DNA of 64,000 nt from Albula goreensis (taxonomy: Eukaryota > Chordata > Actinopteri > Albuliformes > Albulidae): NCBI GenBank assembly GCA_022829145.1, contig CM040764.1:992001-1056000 (forward strand). The letters are read 5' to 3'. Shown here one piece after another: positions 26,274 to 38,119 of this stretch (position 1 is its first letter; each line of letters begins with the position of its first letter). A program made the translations under genes and the position numbers. Below the pieces are notes generated by a model. That model was not told the DNA's origin, searched no databases, and saw only the letters and a list, made by a program, of their open reading frames with translations.

Positions 26274-26795
26274 GTGATCTCCACACTGGGAGCAGCTCTT
26301 TCTGTAGCACTGATCTCCACACTGCGAGCAGCTTTTGCTGGTGCAGTTAAATTCGATTCTAAATGCTACAGTTCAGACGTAACAGTAGACAGCAAACATA
26401 CATTCAGTGTCTTCATTGTATTTTCATTTGTGTTTCAGTCAATCCCCCAAAAAATTATTATAATGTCAACAATCGTCCATTTTTGTTCTTCTCCCCACGC
26501 CATCCCTCACCTCACCCCCTACAACTCTCCCTCTTTCAGGACATCATGCAATGTACAGTCAGGTTTATAGTCATGTATCATTGTGTACCAAGAAAGTACG
26601 GCATGAGTGCAGTTTGTAATCAGTCTGTCATGTGGAATGATTACACTGCCACCTAATGGTGGAGAAAAGAATGACCATAAAGGGACAAAATCTCTCCCCT
26701 TTGTAAAAAAAAAAAAATATATATATATTATTTCAGGCCAAAGAATATAACCCTTTCAGTAAGCAATGACACTAAGCATTTTTGGAATACTTAAT

Positions 26796-26836
26796 TCTTG
26801 GCCTACTCTTCTTCTGCAAAGAAGAGTAGGCCAAGA
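26796..26836. repeat. Perfect 18-bp inverted repeat with 5-nt loop
   Basis: The left arm 'tcttggcctactcttctt' (26,796-26,813) is exactly complementary to 'aagaagagtaggccaaga' (26,819-26,836), with loop 'ctgca'. It sits at the edge of mobile-element-like DNA. Confidence 0.9.
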
Positions 26837-26839
26837 TTC

Positions 26840-27120
26840 CTTCTCGGAGGTGAGAGAGGCTCATATCAAATTATAGGAAATGTTTGGTGGCAAGTATTCC
26901 TGCTTTTAGTTGTCCAATTAGATCTTAATTTTACAGGGGCAATTACTTTTTCCACATGGGTGATTATGGGTGTATATCAATTTTTGTCAAGGAAGGAACA
27001 AAATTAAAATGTAAAAACTGTTGTGTTCATTAAGGTTTCTTTTGTGCAATATTACATTGTACATTTTAAAATATACATCTAAAACTGTGAAATCATTCAG
27101 TGCTTCAAATACGGTAATAA
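26840..27120. mobile_element. Possible DNA-transposon end remnant
   Basis: 'caattactttttccacatgg' followed by 'gtgattatgggtg' resembles the conserved end region of Tc1-like elements in fish, as remembered. No transposase is present and the borders are uncertain. Confidence 0.35.
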
Positions 27121-27544
27121 TAGTGAAAAAACACTACAGTGAAACCCTAATTTTACACGTCCAGATTTAACGCAAATTCAGATAGAGTGCAATGAGTCAT
27201 TGGACCTTCTTTTATTAAAAAGCTTTACTTTTTACGTTTTAATTTCTACTGTAGCAATAACGATTTGTTTACGGAACTCTTTAATGCAAAGGTTATTTAC
27301 TTTCCAGAAGGTAAACGTGAAAAAAGGGTCAAATAGGATGAAAATAGGGGTGTTTTAGGATGTTTGGTCAACACTGGCTCAGTTTGCACACTGATTTTCT
27401 TGAACCCCGGTTACCTCGACCCAGCTCTTTTCGTGATGACATTAAATTGACATTATGGACCCTCAACAATCGCGTTATAACTGGGCCACACTGTATCAAT
27501 AATTGACAACATATTTTTTCTTTAAATGCAATGCAGATTTTAGA

Positions 27545-28070
27545 ATATCCCAAAATATATGTGCCAAAAAGTCAGGTTTATATGTACTTTGTATGTATGG
27601 TGCCAGTTAAATGCCAGCAACAGTGAATAAGACATTACACCGCTATCAGACTCATTTGTTTTGAATACAAGGGATGTTCCCGAATATCCCAAACCCCACT
27701 TTGTAGTCAAGTTTTTCCTGTTCATTCCACATAGTACATATGCCATAAATTCAGGTGCATTCATTGTGTATATATTGGTGCCAAGCAAATGGCAGCAGCA
27801 GTCTGTAAGATATTACACCACTTAAAAACTTGTTTTAGATACTAGACATGTTTCTGAGTATCCCCAACCCCACTTCCATTGAGACACATCGTACAGTGTT
27901 TTTTTCCTGTACAGTCCAAAGTAAAAGACAGATGCATTCACTGTGTATATATGAAGCCAGTTAAATGTCAGCAGCAGCCCGTACGATGTCTCGCTTCTGT
28001 CAAACTCGCTTGTTTTGGATACTAGATCTGTTATAGAGTATCCACAATCCCACTTTCGATTTTTTTTTCT
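27545..28070. repeat. Three diverged tandem copies of about 170 bp
   Basis: The segments at about 27,560-27,710, 27,740-27,890 and 27,920-28,070 share the order 'gccagttaaatgccagcagcag', a 'gacattacaccgct'-like stretch, 'cttgttttggatac', and 'gtatcccaaaccccactt'. Divergence is substantial, so this is an old tandem duplication or a small satellite. Confidence 0.65.
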
Positions 28071-28478
28071 GTACTGTCCAATTTTGACACTTCAGTATTT
28101 GATTCTTGTATTTTTATTAATGGCAGAATAAAATGCATTTTTGTTAAACATTACTAAATATAACTTACTTTAACATAAGCATGTACGTTTTCAGCACTAT
28201 GTTATTTTTAAATTCGGTCATTTATCGTTTTTGCACAATTTCTTCATTCTTACAGAGGACTTTTATTATGATAAGCTTGACCCGGAAATACTTTTCCGAT
28301 TGCTGCTGGTGAAACACAAGTGTTGGGTTATACGCGTTTTCTTGTTAAATGTAGTCGCAATTGATATGATATCCAACAATTGATTCAAAATCAACTGAAA
28401 AGCCTGCAAGTGCTACTTTAAATTCTTTTATATTCAATAAATTGTATCGACTGTTGAAATCGTTTTTGTCCTTGAAAA

Positions 28479-30575
28479 ATGGCAGGAGAGGAAGCTCTCC
28501 AGCCTTTGATGTTCTTGTTGATGTATATGCTGATGAAGCGCAGAAAAGACATAAACAAAGCAGACGTACAGAGACGAAATGAAATTCAAAGGCGAATCCG
28601 ACAAAGGCAGTACTTCTTTCAGAGACAAAGAAGAATGCTGATGGTGAATATTTCATTGTGTGAATAAATGCAATGCCTGTAAGATCGAATTGTTTTTTGT
28701 TTAGTTTTTTTTTTTTAAACGTTTTTGCTCATCGAGTAAGGTTGCTGCTGTCTAGCTCTGACAAATAACGTTGTTGAACTGCGCCTAAGTTTTTTCTATC
28801 ACTGTGTTCACATTTCTAGAACATTAAGTACCTCTCACGAAATTATTCGGGTCAGTAACCGATATTATTCAACAGTTAGTTCCGACCAAGTAATTTGGAC
28901 AAGTGGTATTAAGTATAACAGTACGAGTGTTCAAAAAATAATACGATCTATACAGAAGACATGACCTCAAGATGACCATTTACACAACTTAATTTTTTTC
29001 TGTGCAGCCATTTAATATTTTCCAAAAAAATGCTTAGACATCATCTTTTAAATATCGGTGTATCATTTGGAAAAGTGTCACAAAGATCTGTGACAGGTGC
29101 TATTGAGCCCTGGTGATTTGACATGGAATGACCTTAGTTCATTGGCTAATGGCTAAAGCTCAGTCTGTAATGTAGAATTGAATTGTCTGTTCCATGGTCA
29201 ATCATCATGCTATTTGTCCCTGTATCTACGAAAGCTAAGTACCCAGGCCAGCAAAGAAATATGCTTAGACATAAAACACATGACGTTAGCACTTAGTATT
29301 AGTTGGTATTTAAATTTCACAACTGCTCAGTCATGTGATCTGTAACATTGTGCAATTTTATTTCCCCTTTCCCCCCCAACTGCTACAGATGCTAATAGCA
29401 CGCAGCACCAGGTGCACCTGCAACTACCGCACGCGAGCCTGGACCAACATAGAGAGTACAGATTGGTGGGAACGGGTAGTGATGAAGGAGTTCCAGCCCC
29501 GTGATTGGCTGGAAAAGTTCCGCATGAGCAAGGACACTTTCTTCTTCCTGTGCAACAAACTGAAGCCGCGCCTGACGAGGCAGGACACTCACTTCCGCTT
29601 GGCGTTGCCCTTGGAGAAGCGGGTGGCTGTGGCGCTTTGGCGTCTGGCCACCAACGTCGAGTACCGGACCATTAGCGCGCTCTTTGGCGTGGGTCGCTCC
29701 ACAGTGTGCAAATGCGTGCGGGACGTTTGCCATGCAATCGTCTCCCTGCTAAAGCCGCTGTACCTCCAGCAGCCCAGCGAGCAAGAGATGGAGGACACAG
29801 CGCGACTCTTTAACACACGCTGGGGCTTTCCGCACTGCGTGGGCGCCATCGACAGCCTCCACATCGCCATCATTGCACCCTCTAACAACACGGCCGACTA
29901 CTGGAACAGCGCGGGATGGCTGTCCGTGGTGCTGCAGGGAGTAGTGAATGGCTTGGGCCAGTTCTGGGATGTGTGCGCTGGGTTCCCGGGCAGCACTGAG
30001 GATGTGACGATCCTCCAGAACTCCACGCTGTGGGCCACGGCCAGCGAAGGCGGCCTTTCCCCCCAGCCGCCGCGGAACTTCATGGGACGGCCGCTCAAAT
30101 ACTTGCTGCTGGGAGATGCGGCCTACCCGCTGCAGACCTGGCTGCTCAAGTGCTACGTGGAGTCCGGCGAGCTCACATCCCGTCAGCGGGCCTTCAACTA
30201 TAGGCTGAGCCGCGCGCGAGTGTGATTGAGAGCGCCTTCCTGCGGCTTAAGGCCCGCTGGCAGTGCCTGCACAAACGTAACGACTGCAGCTTGGACCTGG
30301 TTCCCACCATGGTGCTGGCCTGCTGCATCCTGCACAACGTGTGTGAGGTGCATGGCGACACTTTCGTGGAGGAGTGGCTGGAGACGGTGAGCCAGCCCGA
30401 CAGTCCGCAGCCCAACGACGTCCTACCGCCCTCCACAGATGACCCAGAGGCTGAGGAGGTGCGGTCCCTTTTGCGACTACTTTCAGCAACAGCTTCGCCA
30501 ACAGCAGGACTGAAGCTGCTCCAGCTTCAGCAGCCACCGAACCCTGTCCGTGTTTTTGTGGGTGCGTTCAGATAA
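28479..30575 (+). CDS. HARBI1-like Harbinger transposase/nuclease gene, one frameshift
   Basis: Exon 1 (28,479-28,643) encodes 55 residues, beginning MAGEEALQPLMFLLMYML and continuing Arg-rich. The donor is 'gtgaat' and the acceptor 'ctgctacag'. Exon 2 (29,389-30,575) gives an N-terminal region with RTISALFGVGRSTVCKCV (helix-turn-helix-like) and a DDE_Tnp_4 fold. Catalytic Asp residues are seen in GAIDSLHIAI and LLGDAAYPL. The catalytic Glu region follows as VIESAFLRLKARW, then LACCILHNVCE. The frame breaks at 30,220-30,225, where one missing base gives TGA just before the Glu. Everything after continues in another frame to TAA at 30,573-30,575. Coding DNA is GC-rich against AT-rich flanks. 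It could be a domesticated gene, a recent element or a sequencing error. A polyA signal (aataaa) lies at 31,531-31,536. Confidence 0.8.
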
Positions 30576-30943
30576 CGTGGCCGTAGTCTTCTCATTAGAA
30601 TGTGCACTAAAGGTAACAATGGAGCATGATTGCTCTCCAGTGATTGGTTGAAAAAGTGACTGTCGCTTGTCACTGGCATGTCACTGGCTGTATCTTTGTG
30701 AATTTGACTTTCAGTGAAAACAGGTGGCTCCAGGTCGCTTGTAAAGCTGGTAAGTGAAGCAGAAGCAGCGATACTGAGACGGTTGTGCTCCAATAAATAG
30801 AAGGATCATTACTGGAAATGCACATGCTTCCCTGCTGTTGTTTCAGTTTCCCTGTCTCTGGAAGCAGAGAGGCCAGAGTACTCAGTGGCTTGCCTGAAGT
30901 CACTGTCTCTCTCGGTCATGTGGCAAATCATACCTGGTTATGT

Positions 30944-30969
30944 TAAAAAAAAAAAAAAAAAAAAAAAAC
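30944..30969. repeat. Poly(A) tract
   Basis: An uninterrupted A-run of about 26 nt within the 3' region of the Harbinger-like gene. Confidence 0.9.
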
Positions 30970-31530
30970 ACTGAGTGGCCTGTAGGGGGCAGAAGAGGTC
31001 TTGTTTAACTGAGATGTGTGCAGCAGGGAAGGGGTGGTATTTATCTCTTCCTTTTATGCACTGTTTCCCACTCAGCTTTTTTTTTTTCATGTTTTCTCCT
31101 TTCCCCCCTTGTTCCTAAGCCTGTCTCATATGCACTGTGTCCCCCAGGTCAGGGGAGTGTGGAAAAGGACACTTACTGCAAAAAGTGTGTTTTTCAGCAG
31201 CCTCCTGCAAAGTTGACAGTGAAACAGCAGAGTGAGTGCACTGGCATGAGTAGACTAGGACCAATCAGACCACTGCCCAAAGAGCTGCTAGCCAATCAGA
31301 GCACCCCACTAACCTGAACCACTGTTTTAGCATAATGGCCCAATCAGCACTTAGCAGACACCCTTACATATTTACATATGCTATTCATTTACATAGCTGG
31401 ATATTGTGAATGGTATTTGTCAGAACTGAAGCGGTTTGGTTTGTACAGTGTCTGTGACTACAGACTCCTCCAGGTTTAGACTACAGCTTTTCTGCTAGCA
31501 GTATGGGCCCTGTATTGTATTTGAAAAACC

Positions 31531-31536
31531 AATAAA
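31531..31536 (+). terminator. Candidate polyadenylation signal
   Basis: Canonical aataaa followed within about 10-20 nt by GT/T-rich DNA ('gcttgtgtgaaatacttttttttc'-like). It lies about 960 nt after the stop of the Harbinger-like gene and is the best candidate for its 3' end. Confidence 0.45.
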
Positions 31537-31559
31537 GCTTGTGTGAAATACTTTTTTTT

Positions 31560-34500
31560 CCTAATGTTCAAACTGTGTCATGTGTTTTCCTGAAGCCAAA
31601 TTGGCTACCAGTATCCAAGTGAAGTAGGGAACCATACTGTTCAGAATTTAAAGTGGGCACATGCTATTAAATGGTTGCACTTGCTGATGTATGTGGAATG
31701 GTGGTTCCACAGTTGAGATTTCCTTCCATGCTGATTAAAGCATAAACTGTAGGACTGTGTCTATGGGCTGTGATTAGGCTGGAGATTATATGTAAGAGGA
31801 TCAGTCACCCTGCCGATGGGAGGAGAATTGATAAAGGTAGCAGACAGCTGAGCCTGAACTCTCGTGGGGAGGATAAATCCAATCGAATGACAGCAAAATA
31901 TTTTCTGCTTGAAGTGTGTTAAAAGCTCTTCACAATAATGTGGCTATGTTCGTGTGCTTATCAAGATACTGTGCTTGTATGTTATGTAATCAGTGAATGT
32001 TTGTTACAATTTAACTTAACGTGTGTGTGCCTGTCATTACCACATGACTGTGCATGTGCGTTTGTTATGATGAAACGATGTATACAGTTTTGTTCAAATG
32101 TAACAATGTATTAATGTGTTGTTTGTTTTGTAGTTCACTTTGTTAAACATTTGAATGATGAATGAATGTGTGAATTTTATAAACTCGATTTCATCCCTTC
32201 CTTCTGCTCTTTTGCTGAGCCTGAATAAATGGTTTCCTGACGAAACTGCGAATCTCCAAGAATGTTCGTGGATATCACACTCTGGCTTGATCCAAGACGA
32301 GTAAAGTACATCCCCGGTTCGCTCAGTTTATACCCCACACACATCGAGAAAGTTCGGAAAGACGCCAAAACATCCCACCTGCGAAAAAAAGAACATTAAA
32401 CAAGGTGTGAAGACATATTGCAGGGGGTCAAATTGCTCTAGCCTGTTTGGACAGGCAGGTGAGGAGGACAGACCGCTGGCTGTGAGAGTCCGTTTGCCGA
32501 CATAAACGGTGAAGACTCTTCATCTAAGGGCATATAACACGTAGGATTGAGGAAAGGTGAGTAGATCCATTATATTACAATTTTAAGATTATTACTTTTT
32601 CCCAGCAAGCAAAAGGGAAAGTAAGAAAGATGTTATGTTTATAGTTATTCATAATGTTGGGGTACTACAGCATTAGCGTTAGCTGACATAACATAGAAGT
32701 TAACTATCAAGATGCCAGGGAAACAAGAAGTTTTTTTGCATACGTGGCTCTAATTGTCGTTCAATGCGGGGTAGCGTCGTCCCCTTGTTAAGACAGGATA
32801 TTCTTGGAAACGATATGAATAAAACACACTGATGTTTGTTAACAGTTCTGTTCTGAGTTGAAAGGCAGTTGGGGGGGCGTTACAAAGAAAATGTTGGTCT
32901 TCAAATCTATCTTCGATTTGCCAATTGCGAGAATGCATGGTACAACAAAAGCTACATTTTAAGTTAAATGCACTCGGCTGTAATTTTACAGAGCTCAACA
33001 GGTGAACTTCATGTGATCTCTCCCATTGGTGCTCGCAAATATGTGATGCTTTTTTAGCGCGGTCAAGTTGGCTTGATGTTCGATAATCGCCTGACATTCA
33101 CAGTATATAAAACAATAATATCGTCGGAACGCAACGACATACAAATCTCAAACAAGTTCTACTGTCCCGGTGACTTGTGAAATCATTAAAGCACCTTGTT
33201 ATAGCTAAGTGTGCACACACTCGCCAGCCATAACTTTACAATATGTTTGCAGAGGCTCTCTATATTAGATTGTCAAACATGAGCTAGCTAGCTAGCAGAA
33301 ATACTAATTATTAAAATAAATTCATAAATAAACCTGAACCTTATCCAGTTGAAGTCTGTGTGCCTGTAGAAGACACCGGTACTAAACTAAAATCGTAACA
33401 CCGGCAAGAACTCTGCCATTGACAATCAGTGATACCCCCAGAACAATTTGCTTCGCTGAGGTGGACACACTATCAGTTAGGAGATTCTCTGTGCATGAGA
33501 GTTTACCTAACTACAGAAAGGAGCCAAGAACAAATTACACTTAATCCACCAGGTCAAATGTCAAAATGAAAATTGCAAAACCTTAATAGAGTTATATGGG
33601 GAAAGATAACAAACATAGTGCACATTCATTTATCTGTCACCAGAGGGCTGCAAACACAGTGGTACCGTACAAAGTAAACAGTACCAGCAACAGCAGAGGT
33701 GCTGCACGAGTCAAAAGACCTTGCCACTTCACTGTTTCCGCTTGGAAGAACAAAAAAGTGGATTGTAGTGGATGGTTCACAGCAATATAAAACGTGAGCT
33801 TTTGACAGTGGTGCGTCTTGGAGCAGATGGAGAGGGTATTAGACTAGAGGCGAAAGCCAGGGCAAAACCCTGAAGAATAGCCCCTTTCACGCCCACACAC
33901 AGCGATGCTGCCCCCCCCTTTACTTCCACACACAGTGATGCTGGCCCTCCCCCGCTCCCTTCATTCCAAAACGCAATGACACTGGGCCTACCCCCTCCCC
34001 CACCAGCGGAATTAATCTGCTCACAGAACACAACCTTTATTAAAACCCCGCTGTAAGAGCCAGGATGTGTGGATTGAGGGCAGAAGTCGGCAAATGGCAT
34101 GGCAAGGACGAGGTGAATATAGACGCCATGCCACTGAGCGTCTACCATGGCTGAGTGTTGGTAAGAAGGGACGTCGCATATAAGTGCATGGGCAGAACTG
34201 TGATACAGACGATCTAAAGATGCATGTTGACATCGCCACCAAACGTGCAACGGTGGGTGGGGCGCCCGCGTCGCAGGTGGTGATAACCTGTGGCTTACCT
34301 GCCTGACATCTCACAGCTGTGAAATTCCGTAGTCGCCTTGCTCTGCTGCGTCACGCGGTCTGGGGCGAGGGTGGGGAACGAGGAGGTAGACACGGTGTAC
34401 GATCTACTTCAGGGATGAGCACAGAATTAAGAGCCAAATAATTTAGGGGGGGAGGACAGACTGGAGAGAGTCTTAGCAGCAAGGGCGGTCATCCCTCGCG

Positions 34501-34595
34501 TATCACAGCGTAGTGAAGGATAATGCTCCTGTATTAGAGCACAGAGGACAGCGGACCCACTAAACTACCGGCCCAGCGGCAGGCCTACTGACAGC
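31560..34595. other. Non-coding stretch with a possible first exon
   Basis: No coding gene recognised. A possible untranslated exon ends at 32,556 with 'gaggaaag|gtgagtag', a strong donor. CpG-richer DNA lies at 34,070-34,560. Confidence 0.4.
32401..32556 (+). other. Candidate untranslated exon with strong donor
   Basis: The only support is a consensus 5' splice site (aaag|gtgagtag) after non-repetitive sequence. It could be the 5' leader of the small-membrane-protein gene whose coding exon begins near 41,925, but nothing joins the two directly. Confidence 0.2.
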
Positions 34596-34730
34596 ATGCT
34601 GCACCCATTCATGTGGGGCATTCTCTCCATAAACACCTCCATGACAATCATCTATTGGATCGTCTTGCTCGCCGAAATATACATCAAAGTGGGGGAAACG
34701 GAGCCCGAAGACAGCGTCAGTCCAGCCTAG
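34596..34730 (+). CDS. 44-codon ORF with one hydrophobic segment (putative microprotein)
   Basis: Starts MLHPFMWGILSINTS, continues with the hydrophobic run MTIIYWIVLLAEIYI (a plausible single membrane span with the preceding GIL), and ends with an acidic tail KVGETEPEDSVSPA, then TAG. The start context is 'tgacagcATGC'. I do not recognise a family. The opposite strand is also open here (34,560-34,769, 69 codons), which weakens the case. It could be a real micropeptide, a short upstream ORF in a leader exon, or chance. Confidence 0.3.
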   Translation: MLHPFMWGILSINTSMTIIYWIVLLAEIYIKVGETEPEDSVSPA

Positions 34731-35260
34731 GTTACCATAGTGATGTAAACAACCACATTCAACGGACACATATTGGCTGGGATTTCAGGTAGTTTTTAGC
34801 GTGCGTTTGATCGAAATTTCACACAGGGAGATCTCCCTGTGTTCGTTTTTTTGCCCACCCCACACTTCACATCCTCACGCCTGTCTCATGCAAGTGGAAC
34901 TTCAGCGGATCTTACGGTACTGTGTCTTCCTCTGCTCACTTTTCATTTGTGCTCGCTAAGGTTTCTGTAGCATTTATGTATATCGTAGTTCTTAGCAGCT
35001 CTTACGATTCATCTGAAATGCTGTCATGCGTTTAAGTGAATGGGCCTGTTACACGTTCACATTAATGCCTTGTATAGCAGTGCTGGAAGTCCTTATTCAT
35101 TATCAAAGCACTGTTTCCCATTAAGCTGTTTCTGAGCTTGTTTTTGCCAGTGTGTAGCATTAGTGTGCATTAGCAGTGGGCGGGGTTTAAGTCACACATG
35201 CTTGTGTACATGAGACAGATAAATCTCTGGTTTGCTTAAACAATGCTTTCCCCACACAGC

Positions 35261-35385
35261 TTGTGTGAACTACCAGATTTATAAGCCGAAGTGATCCAGT
35301 CAGGCTACGAAGGAGAAGATGGAGGAAATGCTTGGACTTTAGCTGGAGAGATCCTTGTCACATTGTGCCCAAGTACCACTCTAAG
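35261..35385 (+). other. Candidate untranslated exon
   Basis: Acceptor 'ttccccacacag' at about 35,260 and donor 'ctctaag|gtaatg' at 35,385. The interior has a very short ORF (MEEMLGL). It could be a leader exon of a downstream plus-strand gene; not proven. Confidence 0.25.
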
Positions 35386-35429
35386 GTAATGCATTCTCAC
35401 TGTGGTTTTACATTGTGTGTAATGTAATG

Positions 35430-35825
35430 TTTTACCCTCATAACTGGGTAAGCTAACTTAGCCTTTCACTCTGGCTACATGACTTGTTTGTCATAACTGG
35501 GTAAGCTAACTTAGCCTTTCACTCTGGCTACATGACTTGTTTGTCATAACTTAGCCTTTCACTCTGGACATGACTTGTTTGTCATAACTGGGTAAGCTTT
35601 CAGCCTTTCACTCTGGCTACATGACTTGTTTGTCATAACTGGGTAAGCTAACTTAGCCTTTCACTCTGGCTACATGACTTGTTTGTCATAACTGGGTAAG
35701 CTAACTTAGCCTTTCACTCTGGCTACATGACTTGTTTGTCATAACTGGGTAAGCTAACTTAGCCTTTCACTCTGGCTACATGACTTGTTTGTCATTACTA
35801 GCTAAGATAACTTAGCCTTTCACTC
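35430..35825. repeat. 53-bp minisatellite (about 7 copies)
   Basis: Units read 'tcataactgggtaagctaac', 'ttagcctttcactctggcta', 'catgacttgtttg'. Two copies carry deletions. Each complete unit includes 'ctgg|gtaagct', which resembles a 5' splice site. Confidence 0.95.
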
Positions 35826-36480
35826 AGTCCGTGTAACCCCTCCTTCCTCAACATAACTCTGGCAGAATCCATTCAGATGCGATCTTTGGGTTCCAGCATG
35901 TTGTTCAGCCAGGCGATAAACCAGTAAAAAGGTTGTCATATAGTTAAGGTGTCTCCAGTCTGTGCCACACTTGCCACAGGTAGAATGGAAAGCATATGAA
36001 TGGAAGAATGGAACATGTATGGTTTTCAAATAGTGATCGTATAGTTACTGAACCATCGCGGCTTGCTAAGCAGCTTGCATCAATATTTAAACAAAACAAC
36101 AGTGATAAAGAACTGACATCGTCTGATCTCTGCTTAGCATGTTTACACTCTTATTTATTTTTTAAAACAGTATTTTTTAATAGTATTAGTATTTAAAAAA
36201 AATAATTGCAAAATTGGATTGTTAATTATTTTCCAAAAAGTTTGTTCAAATACTTTATAAATTATATTTCAAATTGTTTCATCAAATAAGATAGCTGTAA
36301 AATACCACCTTGTATGTTTTGACTCCATCTCTGCTCTTAAAAGAACCTGTAGCGACTTTTGTGTGGGCTCCACCTGTTGTCAGTTGAGGGGATATCATGG
36401 CCTAATGGTGATTGAGCATTACTGACATTTTTTCTTGATTGCAAAGACACATTTCTTGAAATTATGATCCACTTTCCAAA
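35826..36480. other. AT-rich non-coding stretch
   Basis: Nothing recognised; ORFs are short and lack domain signatures. Confidence 0.4.
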
Positions 36481-37210
36481 ACTCTGAATACAACTGCAAC
36501 GCCGCACACTCATCTCCACAAACTTCCAACGTCCATGACAAAACCAAACACTCCAATCAAAACCACATAATCTTACATCTAAACCAATCTTTTCTTTCAG
36601 ACATCACACAAAAGCCACCAAAAACACTACAATACGGTCATTACACTTCTGCAGAAAACTGTTACTGCAATGAATAATGGTGCTTGTTGTTTTCCCCATA
36701 AAACAATTCTTTATATGATTAACACAATATAAAGAAACAAATTATGTATACTTCTTAAAAGTTTTTAATCCTAAATGTACTGGAGTACATTACATTTTTG
36801 AGTCTGTCTCTGGTCAGAAATTCTCATCAACATCACAGGCAATGTTATCCTTAGCCATGCAGCAGGGTAAAAAACCCTTGAATGACTTATCCACCCCTGG
36901 CAAGCCTCAACCATAATATTTAAACAAGCCTCCACCTTGGCTTGGAGAAGGTGAACATGGATGTACAGGTCTCAGTTATAGACCTTCTACCATCATGCTG
37001 AAAAAACGTCTCTTTAGGATTTAGGAAGGGAGCAATGAATGCAGGGAGAATAATGTCGCTGAAACTTGGGTCACTGAACCAGTCACAAACCAGAGCAGCA
37101 TGGTGGAAACTGTCACTGTCCCAACTGACGACAAAGAGTGGCTGGTCTGGTTGTGTTGGCTTCCTGTGGTCTAGTCGATAAACATGATCGAGCAGACCAC
37201 TGAAGGTTCG
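36480..37210 (-). pseudogene. IS630/Tc1-type DDE transposase remnant
   Basis: The minus-strand translation of about 37,200-36,850 gives LDHVYRLDHRKPTQPDQPL, then FVVSWDSDSFHHAALVCDWF and LPAFIAPFLNPKETFF. This matches the 'D-N-x-F-H' and 'Y-S-P-x-L-N-P-x-E' segments of DDE endonucleases in this family, with substitutions, stops and frameshifts. A flanking segment (36,528-36,650) is shared with 44,955-45,050, so the element family has another fragment in the window. Confidence 0.65.
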
Positions 37211-38100
37211 GATTATAGAGGCTACTGAGGTTGTAATTTACTCCGATTTTTTTCAACTGCCAAATATGAAAAAAATGTGAAACACATAGTGGACAAATCT
37301 ACATTGTATTTTGTATGGACTTTTCTATATCTGTATACATATACTCATTGCTGTTTTTTGCTTGCTGTATTGGGACTGTTTATTTCGATTTTGTTCGAGT
37401 TTGTCATGAACCCATTTTAAAAGGATCATTTATCCTCTCATGTGCAATATGAGCCACTTTATTCAGGCCCACCCTGTAATCAACAGGACTGTCATGGGCT
37501 TTAGGCAGAGCTGTAACAGTCACACATTCTGTGGTGCTGGCTAGCATTTCTTTCATATGCTCTCATTTGAACCAATGATTGCAAGCAGGTGGAAGTGCAT
37601 TTCGCCTTTAGCCAATCAGGGTGTGACGATGCCCGTTCTGTTGGGTTTTGAAGGGGCTACAGTTTGCCACTACGGTGACCATTTAAGCCGAACAGCAGAT
37701 ATGATATTACCTGAAGTCTCAAGAGGTCATATTTAGAAAATTGTATCTATATTTGTAAGGTTGGTAAGACTAAGTGAGACAGGCCAGCTTTTGAGCGCTA
37801 TTTTGCTGGTTCCCCGTTCTGTAGGCTAAAGGGGTAATTAATTTCAAACCATTGGTTTGCTTCAATGTTGCCCAAGCCTGGCAGGTTTTCTTGTTTCATT
37901 TATTTAATTTGTTTGTTTGTTTTTAAGAAAACTTCCCTACTAAAGATTTTAGTTTGCAGTTGAAGCATTTGTTAATTAGACAACTGAAGAAGCATTTGTT
38001 AAAAGTATTAGTAGAGGCTAAATTGTCATAAGACAACTTATTTTCCCCTATATTTTTGTGAACAATTTATTTTTTCTCCCCGCCTCCCCCCCATACAACA
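37211..38100. other. Non-coding stretch
   Basis: AT-rich, with no gene or clear repeat recognised. Confidence 0.4.
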
Positions 38101-38119
38101 GAAAGGGAGAAAGACGAAC

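Noticed and set aside
25734..26350. Cys/Val- and Thr/His-rich ORFs
   Set aside because: Direct translation of (TG)n/(CA)n tracts.
32177..32368. 63-codon minus ORF preceded by an acceptor-like 'ttttttcgcag'
   Set aside because: No recognisable protein and no partner exon; a single acceptor-like site is weak evidence.
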